Assembly (NCBI GenBank): GCA_014706385.1
Contig: JACGZH010000001.1
Location: forward strand, 1,178,001-1,242,000
DNA length: 64,000 nt
Direction: 5' to 3'
Source: Phaffia rhodozyma
Taxonomy: Eukaryota; Basidiomycota; Tremellomycetes; Cystofilobasidiales; Mrakiaceae
Positions 1 through 10,973 of the stretch are shown in pieces. Position 1 is the first letter of the stretch. Every line of letters begins with the position of its first letter. The notes under the pieces are model-generated. The model ran no database searches. It saw nothing but the letters and a program-made list of their open reading frames with translations, and was not told the DNA's origin. The translations under genes and the position numbers were made by a program.

Positions 1-348
1 AAATGATTTGCTCGTAACAATTCACGTGAGATTTGCGGGTTTTGCAGAACGTTTATCGATCATGCCCGATCGACTTCAGATATGACGAACACGATTTATA
101 CCGAGCTGTTACCGGACACCACTGTCTCAATCAAGTCTTCTCACATTCATGTCTAGATCTAGACATTGAAATAGATTACACATAAATGTTCATATTATTA
201 ACAACAAAAGGTAGAGGTAAAACTTAAAAGCTTCCAGTAAAGAGAGGGTCCGGGAGAGATGGGCACACTGTGGTATCAATAGCAAAGAGCTCAAAGATAT
301 CGACAGGTCATGTAAAAAAAGAAAGAAGAAACCAGAGGGACCGGCACT
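1..348. other. 3' flank of the H2B gene, no gene seen
   Basis: AT-rich sequence downstream of the histone H2B stop codon. I see no coding frame with fungal character and no RNA gene. The part next to 348 should hold the H2B 3' UTR and polyadenylation region. Confidence 0.5.
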
Positions 349-936
349 CTACTTGGAGGAAGAGAACTTGGTGACCGACTTGGTTCCCTCCGAAATGGCG
401 TGCTTGGAAAGCTCTCCGGGAAGGATCAATCGGACGGCGGTCTGGATTTCTCGGGAAGAGATCGTTGACTTCTTGTTGTATGAAGCCAACTTGCTGGCCT
501 CACCGGCGACTCGCTCGAAAATATCGTTGACGAAAGAGTTGAGGATAGACATGGCCTTGTTGGAGATACCAGTGTCGGGGTGGACCTGCTTGAGGACCTT
601 GTAAATGTAGGAAGAGTAGGTCTCGATTCTCTGTAGAGTTGGGAGAAGGAGGTGTGATCAATTTGAGTTCGCAAGTGATGAATTTAAAAAAGCATTGATT
701 GCGTACCTTCTTGGACTTCTTCTTCTTGTCACCCTCAGTCTTGGGGGCCTTCGAAGTAGTGGACTTCTTGGCAGGGGCCTTGGAGGCGGGAGCCTTGGAA
801 GCAGGAGCCTTAGAGGCGGCTGAAAGAAAAAAGAAGCAAATAGGACGCGTGAGTTCGACGACTCAAAGCCATTAGAACGGGAACAGAACGAGGTGAACTC
901 ACGGGCTTTAGAAGCGGTGGAAGCGGGTCCGGCCAT
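349..936 (-). CDS. HTB1: Histone H2B
   Basis: Core nucleosome histone H2B, which pairs with H2A and wraps DNA in the nucleus. Exons are 936-903, 819-707 and 630-349 (429 nt, 142 aa), with GT-AG introns at 820-902 and 631-706. The N-terminal tail has repeated PASKA-type blocks and a lysine-rich run before the histone fold (RIETYSTYIYKV, then [12 protein letters not shown]). The C-terminal helix carries the [20 protein letters not shown] segment, with the lysine normally mono-ubiquitinated in fungi (conserved AVTKF/SVTKF region). The ATG at 934-936 fits the usual H2B start. It is divergently paired with H2A at 1479, the standard fungal arrangement for equal dosage. Identification is essentially certain. 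Confidence 0.97.
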
Positions 937-1062
937 TTTGATTGTTTAAGGTTGAATAGTGGGGAGAAACGGTTGGCTGAGAAAGTAGTTTGGAGAGAGC
1001 AAAGTTGGATTGATGAAGGAAGAGGGGAGGAAGGGAAACTGAAGGACGGAAAGAAAGTCTTC

Positions 1063-1069
1063 TTATATA
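1063..1069 (-). promoter_or_regulatory. TATA box of H2B
   Basis: TATATAA on the minus strand, about 130 bp upstream of the H2B ATG and on the H2B side of the shared promoter. Confidence 0.55.
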
Positions 1070-1080
1070 GATCGACAGGA

Positions 1081-1346
1081 GACGCGTCACATCCGGAAAC
1101 ACACGTTGCAAAACCTGCCTTTTTATTTCTTTCTCCTCTTTGAATGCATCCTTTGGATCCATTCAAGCGACGTTTTGATGAAGAACTTACCTATGCTCGT
1201 CCTCAGCTAAATTTTGCATCGATCAGATCATTTTTTGGGCGTTGATGAATATTTAATGAGGTTTGGTAGTGTATCTGGAACACGACCTCCAAGACGCGTC
1301 TCAATTTTTGGCCACGACGCGACTTGTGAAGGTTCTCAGACGCGTC
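1081..1346. promoter_or_regulatory. Three GACGCGTC palindromes in the H2A-H2B promoter
   Basis: The 8-bp palindrome GACGCGTC occurs exactly at 1081-1088, 1293-1300 and 1339-1346, between the two histone genes. Its core ACGCGT is the Mlu cell-cycle box bound by MBF-type (Mbp1/Swi6) factors at G1/S. Spacing is about 205 and 39 bp. The location suggests S-phase control of the histone pair; that role is inference. Confidence 0.6.
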
Positions 1347-1356
1347 GGATGTTCTC

Positions 1357-1363
1357 TATAAAA
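1357..1363 (+). promoter_or_regulatory. TATA box of H2A
   Basis: TATAAAA about 116 bp upstream of the H2A start codon and just downstream of the third GACGCGTC element. The spacing is typical of a strong TATA-driven histone promoter. Confidence 0.6.
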
Positions 1364-1478
1364 CCCGGCACTCTCGACTTTGAACCTCAACTTCTGCTCT
1401 CATCCATACTTTCTTTGCCATACCACTACCACAACAACTCCTCTTTAACTCCACCCCAACCCAAACCTAATTATCACA

Positions 1479-2054
1479 ATGTAAGCTTCCTGCCTATCTT
1501 GAACCTCACTTTCGTTCGTTTCTGGATGCTGATCCATATGTTTTCTATTGCTCATCATAGGTCTGGAAAGTCAGCCGGAGGAAAGTCTGGAGGAAAGGCT
1601 GGAGGAGTCGAAACTGATAAGAAGACCCTTTCCCGATCTGCCAAGGCCGGACTTCAGTTCCCTGTTGGTCGAATCCACCGACGTACGTTCATATATATCT
1701 GCCCTTGTCTTGGTCCAAAGGATCTTCACTTACCTATCAATCTCTCTCCCAGACCTCAAGAAGGGAAACTACGCCCAGCGAGTCGGAGCCGGTGCTCCCG
1801 TATACCTCGCTGCCGTGCTTGAGTACCTCTCTGCCGAGATCCTCGAGTTGGCTGGTAACGCCGCCCGAGACAACAAGAAGTCCCGAATCATCCCCCGACA
1901 CTTGCAGCTCGCCATCCGAAACGATGAGGAGCTTAACAAGCTTCTCGGACACGTCACCATCTCCCAAGGTGGTGTTCTTCCTTCCATCCAGCCTGAGTTG
2001 CTCCCGGCCAAGTCTGGAAAGCCCAAGAAGGCCGCTGCTTCCCAGGAGGTTTAA
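1479..2054 (+). CDS. HTA1: Histone H2A (H2A.X-like tail)
   Basis: Core nucleosome histone H2A. Exons are 1479-1480, 1561-1682 and 1753-2054 (426 nt, 141 aa). The first intron (1481-1560) splits the start codon: AT lies before it and G after it, giving [13 protein letters not shown]. The fold is canonical ([20 protein letters not shown], then [14 protein letters not shown], then [19 protein letters not shown]). The protein ends in SQEV, the ATM/ATR phosphorylation motif, so this canonical H2A doubles as H2A.X as in other fungi. An in-frame extension 5' of the ATG has no histone character and is intron or leader sequence. Divergent to H2B with shared cell-cycle elements. Confidence 0.97.
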
Positions 2055-2382
2055 TAGAAACCGAAAAGGAACTGGCTTCTCTTTCTATTTACCTTGCTCT
2101 GTCTCTTTTGTCTTTCTTCACTTTCCTTCCTTGATAGGAGAACTCTGTTTTATTACTACCCACCTACCTTCGGTTTTGCTTCCCTTTTTTAAATTACAAT
2201 ACTATCGATCAACATACATCCTCTCGTGACTGGATCTCAATACAAGCAAGGTTGAGAGCAACCTCAACTGAAGAGATCACAATACAAAAAGGTCGTTAGA
2301 TCATCAATCATACAAGTATCAGGCAAGACAACAAAGGCTAAATACACAATATAAAAAGTAAAATCTATAGAAGAAACCCTGG
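2055..2382. other. Intergenic region between convergent genes
   Basis: 3' UTRs of H2A (+) and of the membrane protein gene (-). The sequence is T-rich then A-rich, and I see no gene. Confidence 0.5.
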
Positions 2383-4221
2383 TCAACTAAGATAGTCTGG
2401 CGAACTTTCTTCCCATGGATACGGCGGGGGCAAAACATCATCCCTCACTCCTTCTCTGTCAGGACTGACGAGACAGCATTGGGGGACCCGATCTATCAGG
2501 AACGAAGTTGGATCTTCTAAATGAACAGGACGTATAGATAAAGAGGAAATGCTGGGTCCAGCGACAGGTAACGTCAAAGGGTTCAGAGAGAATGAAGTGG
2601 AGGTGGAGGTAGAGTTTGAGAAGGGAGTGATGAAATTGACAGCAGCTATGGAAGGAGGAGGCGTCGTCAACACACGACCACGGACCCGACGGACTCGTTC
2701 ACGTGCCCGGTCATAAGACGAAAAAAACAAGGTGGTGAACGTGGTGGATTGTCGACGAGAGTTATACATATAGATCACCAAGAGGATCGTAGGTATCACC
2801 AGCAGGTTGATCAGCGCTGTCATCCATAAGAATCTGTAGAGGAGACGTCATCATTCGGTATCATCGTCGTCCTTAGAATCAGCCCCGTTGTGCGCGCACG
2901 ATGGATGACAGATAACAGAAAAGGGAATAGATCAGAGACTAGTAGATAACATACTCTTGAGGCTCGCTCACGCCCATCAGACGTCTTCCTCCGCTAAGTA
3001 ACCTTTCGGCGAACCCAGCGCCGACCAGTTGGAATTCTTTCTGCAGAATCCGGCGTTGATCCGCTCGGAGTTCTTCCAAGAGCATCATCAGATCTGGTGA
3101 GATTTCGGACAAAGTATACGGATTGGAGGCCGGCCGATTGGAAGAAACATGTGGGTGGTTCTTCGATGAACGGTCTGAATAAGGAGGTGTGTTCAGCTCA
3201 GATGCGGTAGGAGAAAGAGCATGGCACGATTGGAGATCAGGTTGAGTATCGGTCGATGGGTCGGAGGGAACGGCAGAGCAGGCGGTCAGGGTATCTGGTG
3301 GAGAGGATCTTCAAAGAGAGCATAGAGTTTTCCATATGTTCATTCATGCAATAGAAAAAAATGCATAAGGAGATGAGACCTCGAGGTTAGCCATTCGTCT
3401 CGAACTGAGGAATTGAGGGTTTGGGAAACCCACGGGATTTGAAGAGGAGGTATCTTGACGGTAGCTTCAATCACGCCGTTCTGGAAGCTTCCTCCCAGAC
3501 ATCTAACTGAGAGCGTTCCATCCTTCCGAATGACCAAGTCGAAGTCTTTGTTTCCGTTGACCGGTATGGAATACAGGCCTGGCAAAAGATAACGTCAGCA
3601 GGCTCAGATTGGCATGATTAAGGATAATCTCACCGGACAAGTGGCATCGGACGAACCTTCATGTACATCACCCTTCAGGACAAGATGCCATCTTATGTCT
3701 TCCAAGCTAATGACCGCTAATCTTTTAGGACTATCCGACATGTGGTTCCGATCTGGACGATCGACAAACTCCTCCGGTCGAGCCTGGTTGCCGCCTATCG
3801 GTCGACTTGCCGATGGAGACTCGAGAATAGTGATCACTGTTTTTCCCTTTCCTTTATCGATCCATCTGGCGCCAACATAGCTAGCGGTTTGATGAGAGTC
3901 GATCGTTTGTTTGTATCTATCCCGATAGTTTTCAACTTGGATCTGGAACCCGCCTGTGAGGTTTGGGTTATCGTTGAGAGAGCATGAGCACGCGAGGGGA
4001 CAGAAAGGAGACGAGGCTGCCAGACACCAAGACAAGGCTCAAGTGAACGAACAAAGCAGATGGAAACAAGACCTACCTTCGTTCCATATAGTGTTTAACG
4101 CCATGACCATGATCGTTATTGGGATACCCAGAAAGGGAAACGAGGAGATGAGAGTCACCGATATGAAGGATCTGTATATGCTCTCCTCGCTTCCGTTGGG
4201 CGTGTGCTCTTGAGTGAACAT
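2383..4221 (-). CDS. Two-span membrane protein of unknown function
   Basis: Unrecognised protein of 481 aa. Exons 4221-4077, 3953-3657, 3578-3380, 3308-2955 and 2833-2383 keep the frame (1446 nt). Near the N terminus is one hydrophobic segment (about residues 20-42, ISVTLISSFPFLGIPITIMV). A central soluble part of about 170 aa contains the motif RKDGTLSVRCLGGSFQNGVIE. A Ser/Pro-rich stretch and a charged helix (ISPDLMMLLEELRADQRRIL) follow, then a second hydrophobic segment (ALINLLVIPTILLVIYMYN) and a basic-to-low-complexity tail. The layout suggests an ER, nuclear-envelope or other organelle membrane protein with the central domain on one face; that is inference. The second intron starts with GTTCGT at 3656. 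Its promoter is shared with the gene at 4343. Confidence 0.75.
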
Positions 4222-4232
4222 ATGAGCACGGT

Positions 4233-4238
4233 CACGTG
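4233..4238. promoter_or_regulatory. CACGTG site in a divergent promoter
   Basis: Palindromic CACGTG inside GTCACGTGAC, in the 121-bp gap between two divergent start codons (4221 minus, 4343 plus). This is the core bound by bHLH factors of the Cbf1/USF type. It is the only conspicuous motif in this short bidirectional promoter. Confidence 0.45.
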
Positions 4239-4342
4239 ACGGGTGAACTGGGCGATCCTCCTCCAGGCTTTCGAACGATATACATCCATAAGTCTGACTA
4301 TCATACCAGGCTGCTCATTATCTACTTCTTGCTTGATTCAGA

Positions 4343-5378
4343 ATGATCTCTCTTGTTTCGTTCTCTCAGCGCACTCGCTGCTGTCCGGGGTTTCTTACAA
4401 GATCTCGCTTCATCTCAAACTTACCTAGCTCAACAGGCCCTCGGCAAAGTCCGCTCCCTCCGGACGAGACGCTCGCCCTGAGAGACTGGATGGAGAGTTT
4501 CAAGCGGGAACGGTTGTCGAAGAGTAGACCTGGGTGTGAGGTCAGGCGAGTGAATATCTATTTCTAGAATGGAAAAGAAGATAGTCATGCAGAGGATTGA
4601 TCGATATAGTCGCATTCGACCTGAATACAGGTTTGACCGTTCAGGAGGTAAAGGTGGTCAGAACGTTAACAAAGTGAGAACCTGTATGTCTTGTTTATCC
4701 TAGATGATGTTGAAGCTGATCCAATCCCTTCTGCTTTCACTTTTGTTGACAACTGAGAAACTAAGGTCAATACAAAGGCGACCTTAAAAGTCAACATAGA
4801 TCAAGCTTCTTGGATCCCTTCCTCGCTTTTATCTTGTCTTCGTGACTCTGTATGTATCTCTGCTAGTTTCTTGTCCTTTGCCTTATGATCTGTTTCATGT
4901 CATTCTCCAGCTTCTCATCTGCCACTGTGATGACTTTGTTGATCTGCTCTGCTCTGTATAGCCATACTACGCGGCTTCGTCTAATTCACTGCTCATCACC
5001 GGTTCTTCGTACCGTACACAATCCGAAAACCTTCAAGATTGCTTCGACAAGGTGCGCCTCGGTTGAATCGGCTATCAACCCAAACTCTTTCGTCCTTTCA
5101 CGTTCTTCCCTCTAATCTGTGTACCGAGAACTGCCCTGTTAACCACCTTTGTATTTGCCTCTGTCGACATACCAAACCAAAACGAACCGATCCGATAGAT
5201 TCAAACGCATCTACTCAGTCTGGCAAGACCGCTCTCACCAAAACCGACGACGACCGCTCAGTCACAGACGGTTCAGAAGCTGATCGTCGCTCAGAAGAAA
5301 CGGGTGAGGGTCGAGAAAGATCGGAGGAGTGAAAAGAAGAACGAGAGACGATCAGGCAAAGGAAGAGATTACGATTAG
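4343..5378 (+). CDS. Mitochondrial GGQ peptidyl-tRNA hydrolase / ribosome-rescue factor (ICT1/Pth4 type)
   Basis: Class I release-factor-like protein expected to hydrolyse peptidyl-tRNA on stalled mitochondrial ribosomes. Exons 4343-4533, 4595-4673, 4766-4849, 4962-5051 and 5262-5378 give 186 aa. The N terminus is Arg/Ser-rich without acidic residues (MISLVSFSQRTRCC), fitting a mitochondrial presequence. The catalytic motif is FDRSGGKGGQNVNKVNTKA, with the GGQ glutamine that coordinates water in this family. The C-terminal tail is strongly basic (QKKRVRVEKDRRSEKKNERR, ending GKGRDYD), as needed to enter the ribosomal mRNA channel. No codon-recognition domain is present, which separates it from full-length RF1. 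The last acceptor could be 5261 or 5267; both keep the frame. Confidence 0.88.
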
Positions 5379-6156
5379 ATGTATGTTTCATTTGTTTGCC
5401 TTTTCTTCTTTGTCTCGTTCAGTCTTCTCTGTTTCTGATCACCTGGCGAACTGATCGATTGACCGTCTTGGTAGATAGTCAAGTGAAGAGATTGGAGCGC
5501 ATCTTTCAGAAAAGAGTCAGGTGCATGTAGAATATGTGTAATCGTAAAAGAGATCCGGAACGAGCATGGGACATGAATTCGAATTCTTATTCTGTCCTCT
5601 TCTTGCACATCTGCCTGGCTGGAATGTTGTCTTTATGATACAACAAGGCGAAAGGAGGTCAGAGATCAGGTTGCGGAGGACGAAGAGTGGAGATATGACA
5701 ATGAACAAGACTCGATCAACACCGAGAGCAGCGTTGACGTTCTGGATTTCGCAACCCCCTTCCAATCGAGACCAGACCCCCAAAACCTTCTTCCTCTGTA
5801 CTGGTTGGAAGAAAGTATCATTACTATTATTTTACAAGTTCTGGTCTTCTAGATCTATGTTGGTAGAGTAGAGCAGATGGATAGATAAACAAACGGGCGG
5901 ACCGACGGACCGAACAGAATCGACTTTGGGATCGATCCCTTTTGCGAGGTATGAGAATGGATAGAGAACAGAAAGCGAAACAGCAAAAGGAGTATAGCGA
6001 TGGCCCAGAGAAGAGAGGGGAAGTGAGTTGGTCTTGCGTGTAAAATACGGAAAAGATCGGAGATCGGAGGTTAGAGATTAAGAAATGAAAAGAGACCAGA
6101 AACAAGAAACAAAGATAGGGTCCTTGAGAACGAAAGAAAGAGCAAAGAAAGGAAAG
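5379..6156. other. Intergenic region between convergent genes, no gene seen
   Basis: 778 bp between the hydrolase (+) and ERG1 (-). Open frames exist on both strands but lack fungal codon character, start context and recognisable domains. The sequence should hold two 3' UTRs. Confidence 0.5.
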
Positions 6157-8344
6157 TTATCGAAGTTCGTCCCACATGACGGGCAACAAGACTTGGCAGG
6201 CCGTCCAGAACTGTACTCGCGCCGAACACAGAACAAGATTCAGTCGGGATTGACGATCGAGTCAGTTATAGTACACCCACACAGAAGGAAAAAAAAACAG
6301 GACAGAACTCACGACAAGGAAACTTTTGACAACCAGGAATGGATACTCTGTCACACTTGGCTTTTTCCAAACGATCTGTGGCTTTTCCTTGCCCTCCATC
6401 AACTGTTTTTCCTCGAGCGGAGTCGACGTGCCTATTAAAAGAGAAAAGAACAAGACGAGTTAGATCCGAGTGATACAGTTGGATGAGACTTGGCTGTGAG
6501 AAGAGGGAAGACAAAGAAGAAGAGACGAACCATCACGGCTGGGAAGGTGGACGGGTTGAGGGTGGAAAAACATACACCAAATACTGTACAGCGCGACATA
6601 GAAAAAGTGGTAGAACAGCAGGAGCGGTCTGGGTGCAAGGGCGGAGAGGAGGGAGACCGGACCAGCGATAGCAGAGCCGCCGAGTTGAAAGTACTTGAAA
6701 CATCCCTGTCGAAGAACCTCTAAGTTTGGATCTGAGTGAATTTGGAAGAAAAAGGAAGTCAGTAAGAATTGCTGACCTCGTCAACACGGAAAAACAACAC
6801 AACTCACCATCGGCGGCAAAGAGATCGTAGAGCGCGATGGAAAGCACATTGACGACAGTCGAAAGGTTTTTACGCTCCCAGTACCAATTTCTAAGTGCGG
6901 GCGCAATCTCGTGCCAATCTTCAAGGTCCGGGAGTGAGCTTGACGGGGCGAGGATGTTTGTGAGATGGACGCAATCATGGAACGCGACCGTCATTCCTCC
7001 TGTGTAGTATCAAGAAAAGCATGATCGTGAGGTGAGATTCGAAAAGAATGGAGAGGGCAAGGAGATAGGCAGACGAAGGAAGAGGAAAGAACTGACCTCC
7101 GGTGAGGGGATGCCTCATATTCCAAGCATCACCAATCACGATGCAACCCTCTCTGTCCTCTTTCTTGCCGGTCGACTGCTGTCTGGCGGGGAGCCAGCTG
7201 TTGGGCATGACTCTGAGCCTGGCGTCTCCTCCTTGCTCGGACTTGTCCAACGCGTCCTTCAGGCAGGCTTCCATCTCGGAAGGCATGCCGGGAACAACCT
7301 TCTGTTCGAGGTACTCTTTGAGCGCACCCGATCCGATCGAGGGAAGCTTGCCTTTGATATCGACAAGCATCCGTGTCTCTCTGGTGGAAATTTGGTAGAG
7401 GAGCACAGGGCCAAAGGAAGAGCCGAGAAGGACGTTACCGTGTTTTGGGATCGGAAGAGGCGCGTCATGAAGAACGAGACCAACAAAGTGAGATCTGACA
7501 ACCGGGGGAGGCGCATTCGTCGGTCGGAAGCGAGAGAAGCAGCCATCGGCGATGATGGTGACCGGTGCGTAGAACGATTGGGGCGGGGTGTCCTTGGCGG
7601 CCGACTTCATAGAAGCAGAGACTCCAATGACTCTGGAGGAATCCGGGCAGTTGAGGAGTGATTTGACCGTGCCTAGAAAGAATTGAGAGAGGTTTTGGAT
7701 AAGTTAAGAGGAACGAGTGCAAAGACAAGAATGACAGGACAGACCTTCAAGCATGACAACGTTCTTTGAGCTCTGTGCCTTTGCTCTGAGCTTGTCGACG
7801 AATCTACCGTGAACAAACGATCTGCCTTCGATCCTTCCGGATGGAGTCTTTCCGGCGGACGAGCCAGAACCAGATGGACACGGCGGATAAGGAATTTCGA
7901 CCTGGTGGCCGTCGTACTATTTGGGATTAAGTATGGGATCAAAAAGTCGTGTAAGTTGTACTTATTAGGGCACGTGGTCGGAGTGGTCCGGCAAGAAAGA
8001 ACAAGACTGATGACATAGAGAGGAGGGACTAACCATGGTGCAGTAACCCTCAACGGCAACGGCGTCGATATCCTCGAGACAGTCTCCCATACCGAGTTGT
8101 CTAAGGGAGGCACAACCTCCCGGCTGGAGAAGTTCACCGACGATCCGATCCGGGGTGCTCAAGTCTCGTTCGATGCACAGTACGCGACGGCCGGACTGGC
8201 CAAGGGAGTACGCCAGAGTACTGTATGATATATTACGAAGAACGTGAGAATGTGATAGATGAAAGAGAGAACTAGAACAAGACAAAACGACACATACGAT
8301 CCAGCGATGCCTGCACCAATGATGATGATATCGAACTTGCCCAT
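6157..8344 (-). CDS. ERG1: Squalene monooxygenase (squalene epoxidase)
   Basis: FAD-dependent ER enzyme that converts squalene to 2,3-oxidosqualene, the first oxygenation in ergosterol synthesis and the target of allylamines. The start at 8344 gives MGKFDIIIIGAGIAGS, the GxGxxG dinucleotide-binding fold. It is followed by RRVLCIERDLSTPDRIVGEL and LQPGG near the FAD site, the conserved ADGCFSRFR segment, and the second FAD motif GCIVIGDAWNMRHPLTGGGM (spans an intron). The C terminus has hydrophobic segments that anchor it to the ER and ends in FWTACQVLLPVMWDELR with the stop at 6157-6159. There are about six introns and the product is about 470 aa, normal for fungi. A single copy here would be essential. 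Confidence 0.95.
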
Positions 8345-9102
8345 GTGTTTGTTTTGATCGGAAGAGAGGAAAGAAAGCGTGAAGGTTAAAAAAGGAAGAG
8401 AAGGGGACTCGCTCGTGTGCCTGTTGAAGACTAAATTGGCCCGAGATGATATCGAAAGATAAAGAAGAGAGTAGAACTAATGATCAGGGTGAAAGTCGAA
8501 GCCGATAGTCGAGGTGAACGTTTCAAACACTCGGGGGGAGAAGGTAGAGGAAGAATGAGAACAAGAAAAAGAAGTAGTGGAGTGTTCCGGTGTGTTCGAG
8601 TGTTGGGTGAAAAATCATTAGGAAAATCGGTTGATATTTCTAATTGATCGTTACAAAATTTGTCTAGTCTTTTCCCCCGCAAACATCGTACGATCCATCC
8701 AGAGCCGGAGCTGGAGCCAGAGCCAGACGACAGACACCAGACATCAGACAACAAACGAGGGAAAGCTCGTTATGGGAGTGTGGGTATGAGTATGTTCTTG
8801 CTTCTCTACGCACTCCGCTCTTTCTTCTTCTCTATGATCATGTTCAGCGCTCTGGCTGGCGTCAATGACATGTATGCTCTCACTCTCGCTACGCACTCTT
8901 TGCGCGCACATTCCCATCGAGAGCTTCTCGCATAAGATCGTCTACACAGACGAAGCAAGATACACACGCTCTTTTTCTCTCAGCTACTATGTCTTTTTCA
9001 CTCTGCCTTCTTGCTTCCCTCTACCTCCTCCCCTCTTGCTCCCTTCCACGCCCTGTCTCGTCCTCTGCGCTTGCTTTGTACTCAGCGGCAAGATGGCTTA
9101 CC

Positions 9103-9136
9103 CGATCGATCGATCGATCGATCGATCAATCAATCG
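9103..9136. repeat. GATC tetranucleotide repeat
   Basis: About six perfect GATC units followed by ATCA units, in the promoter region of the mS41 gene. It is palindromic at every unit, so it can fold on either strand. Confidence 0.8.
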
Positions 9137-9170
9137 TAACCATGTTGACTTGTGAATGTAGCCATCACAC

Positions 9171-9183
9171 CACGTGACACGTG
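9171..9183. promoter_or_regulatory. Twin CACGTG sites upstream of mS41
   Basis: CACGTG at 9171-9176 and again at 9178-9183, one base apart, 110-122 bp before the mS41 ATG. Doubling of the bHLH core at this distance is unlikely to be chance and suggests regulated transcription of this mitochondrial gene. Confidence 0.5.
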
Positions 9184-9292
9184 TAACCACACGCACACGC
9201 TCTCTCCTCACCTTCTACTTTCTCTCTTTCTCTCTCCGTTCGCTCTCTCCTCGTCGTCGTCGTCGTCAACCCTCAGCCCAGAGATCCTGTCA

Positions 9293-10220
9293 ATGTCCCT
9301 CTCTCGCCATATTGTTCCGCTAGCCTCGTCCTCTCGCCTGGTCTGCTCACGCAGCTTCCATACAACTGCTCCGGTAGCTCTCCAGGCACGGTCAACAAAG
9401 ATCTTCAAGCACATCGACCAGGCCATCAGAGAAGAACTCCCTCCGGTCGTCATCGGGTCCAAAGTAAAGAGACAGATCCCTGAACCGAAAGGTAAGTCAT
9501 TTCTGGATGATTTGTTGTGCCGAGAAAAGCTTGAGTTCTCTGATCGTGGTTGCTTTGGATTTCTTCTATCTGTTCTCCCTCTCTTCGCTCGATACCTCTC
9601 GCTCCTCTCTCATTCTTTACTTCCCTTCACAGGCCCGATAACAGATCCGGCAGCGTTCTTCCGAGCGGCCGGTCGAAATCTCAAGAACAAAGTCAAAGGA
9701 GAGGTCACCTGGGATGAGCTCTTTACTAGAAAGGCAGAGGGCTGGACTCAGGCTGGACTCGTCACGAAGGACGTCAAGTCAGTTCTCAATACCTCTTTTC
9801 TGGTCTTTCTTTTCCTTCCCTCTCTCTTCTATACACTAATCTGAAGGACGTCCATGTTTGGTGCGTTGCTTTTTGTTTTCTAGATATGTTCAATGGATCA
9901 CTGAAAAGTACAGACAGGGCTTTGACCCCCGGTTCATTGCTAGAGAACCCAAGAAGCCGAAGAAGATCAGAGGGTTCGTCCTTTTTTTTCCTCTGTTGTT
10001 CTTTGTTGATCATCACTAACTGCTAGTACCTCCCTTCTTCTCTTTTCGTCTTCATACTATGACTCCTCATGTTCCTCTCTCGCTGATTCAAAAACACAGA
10101 CACGGTCTGGCCATTCAAAACGGTATCCGAATGAAGTGGTCCTTCAAGATGGACCTCGCTCATGCTCCTAGACCATGGGGAATGGAAGCCTTCGCGTCCA
10201 GAGGAAAGCCCAAAGATTAA
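9293..10220 (+). CDS. FYV4: Mitochondrial small-subunit ribosomal protein mS41 (IGR-motif protein)
   Basis: Component of the mitochondrial ribosome small subunit. Exons 9293-9491, 9633-9777, 9884-9973 and 10100-10220 give 184 aa. The first 35 residues are rich in Ser, Arg and hydrophobics with no acidic residue (MSLSRHIVPLASSSRLVCSR), a mitochondrial presequence. The IGR domain spans roughly residues 75-130: FFRAAGRN, then TWDELFTRKAEGWTQAG, then KYVQWITEKYRQGFDPR. Here the eponymous IGR is AGR. The C terminus (GIRMKWSFKMDLAHAPRPWG) is basic. The third intron begins with GTTCGT at 9974. Frame and phase are consistent across all four exons. Confidence 0.88.
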
Positions 10221-10973
10221 AACAGAAAACGAATGGAGTTGCGATGAGGGTGGAGGCGGTTTGATCCTTCGTAATTGAGGTCGCACATAGGTCTTTCCAG
10301 ACAGTACAGAGATAAACATGAAGTATCACGCTTTCAAATTCAACCGATCTTAGTTTTTTTTTGGATTCTTCAAAGGCTTTGTTCCAGAGATCTTCCTTTC
10401 TATCTTTCTTCTTTTTTTTCTTCCTTAAAAGAGAACGCTGAGGTAGGAGGACACGACAGGCGATGAAAATACAGAACTCCAAATCCTCGCTCAGATTCGT
10501 CTGACTCTGTAGCGACTTAAAGGCCGACTTCTGAGATTAAGAGAGTATTCCCTTCTCATCTTGAGGATTTGACAGCAAGACCAACATGGTTCACATCGGA
10601 GAGATAGAGACTTTTCAGATCCATGAAGAGGTAGCAGAAAAGAGAGATTTATGATTTAACATCCGATCATCAGTAGATAGCGTGATGGCATAGATTGGAG
10701 AGTAGATATACATCCGGACGTCCTCTTTTCATTCGTTTCTTTAGAAAAGAAAAGATGGACGTAAACTAAGATCAACCAGCAAAGGAGAGAGAAAGGAAAC
10801 TCCGTGCACTGTCCTTGGAAAAGCAAAAGGAAGGATAGACAGAATGGTTCTTGAATGAAGGCTTAACCGACACATAAGGCTATGAGAGTGAAAAGATAGA
10901 CTAGTGATACAAGACAGTGAGAAAAGAAAGTGTGATACAGTAGAGCCGAACAGAACAACCCTGCCAACTCCTT
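10221..10973. other. Intergenic region between convergent genes, no gene seen
   Basis: 753 bp between mS41 (+) and the lectin gene (-). It is AT-rich with T and A runs near 10340-10430. No supported coding frame or RNA gene. Confidence 0.5.

Larger units (their letters stand above)
8345..9292. other. Divergent intergenic region ERG1 / mS41
   Basis: 948 bp between two divergent start codons. It contains a direct repeat CAGAGCCGGAGCTGGAGCC near 8700, a GATC tandem repeat (9103-9127) and twin CACGTG sites (9171-9183). Short frames in it show no protein-like features. I regard it as promoter sequence for both genes. Confidence 0.5.

Noticed and set aside
1214..1478. In-frame N-terminal extension of histone H2A
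   Set aside because: It overlaps the TATA box and a GACGCGTC element, and the histone start is formed by splicing at 1481-1560.
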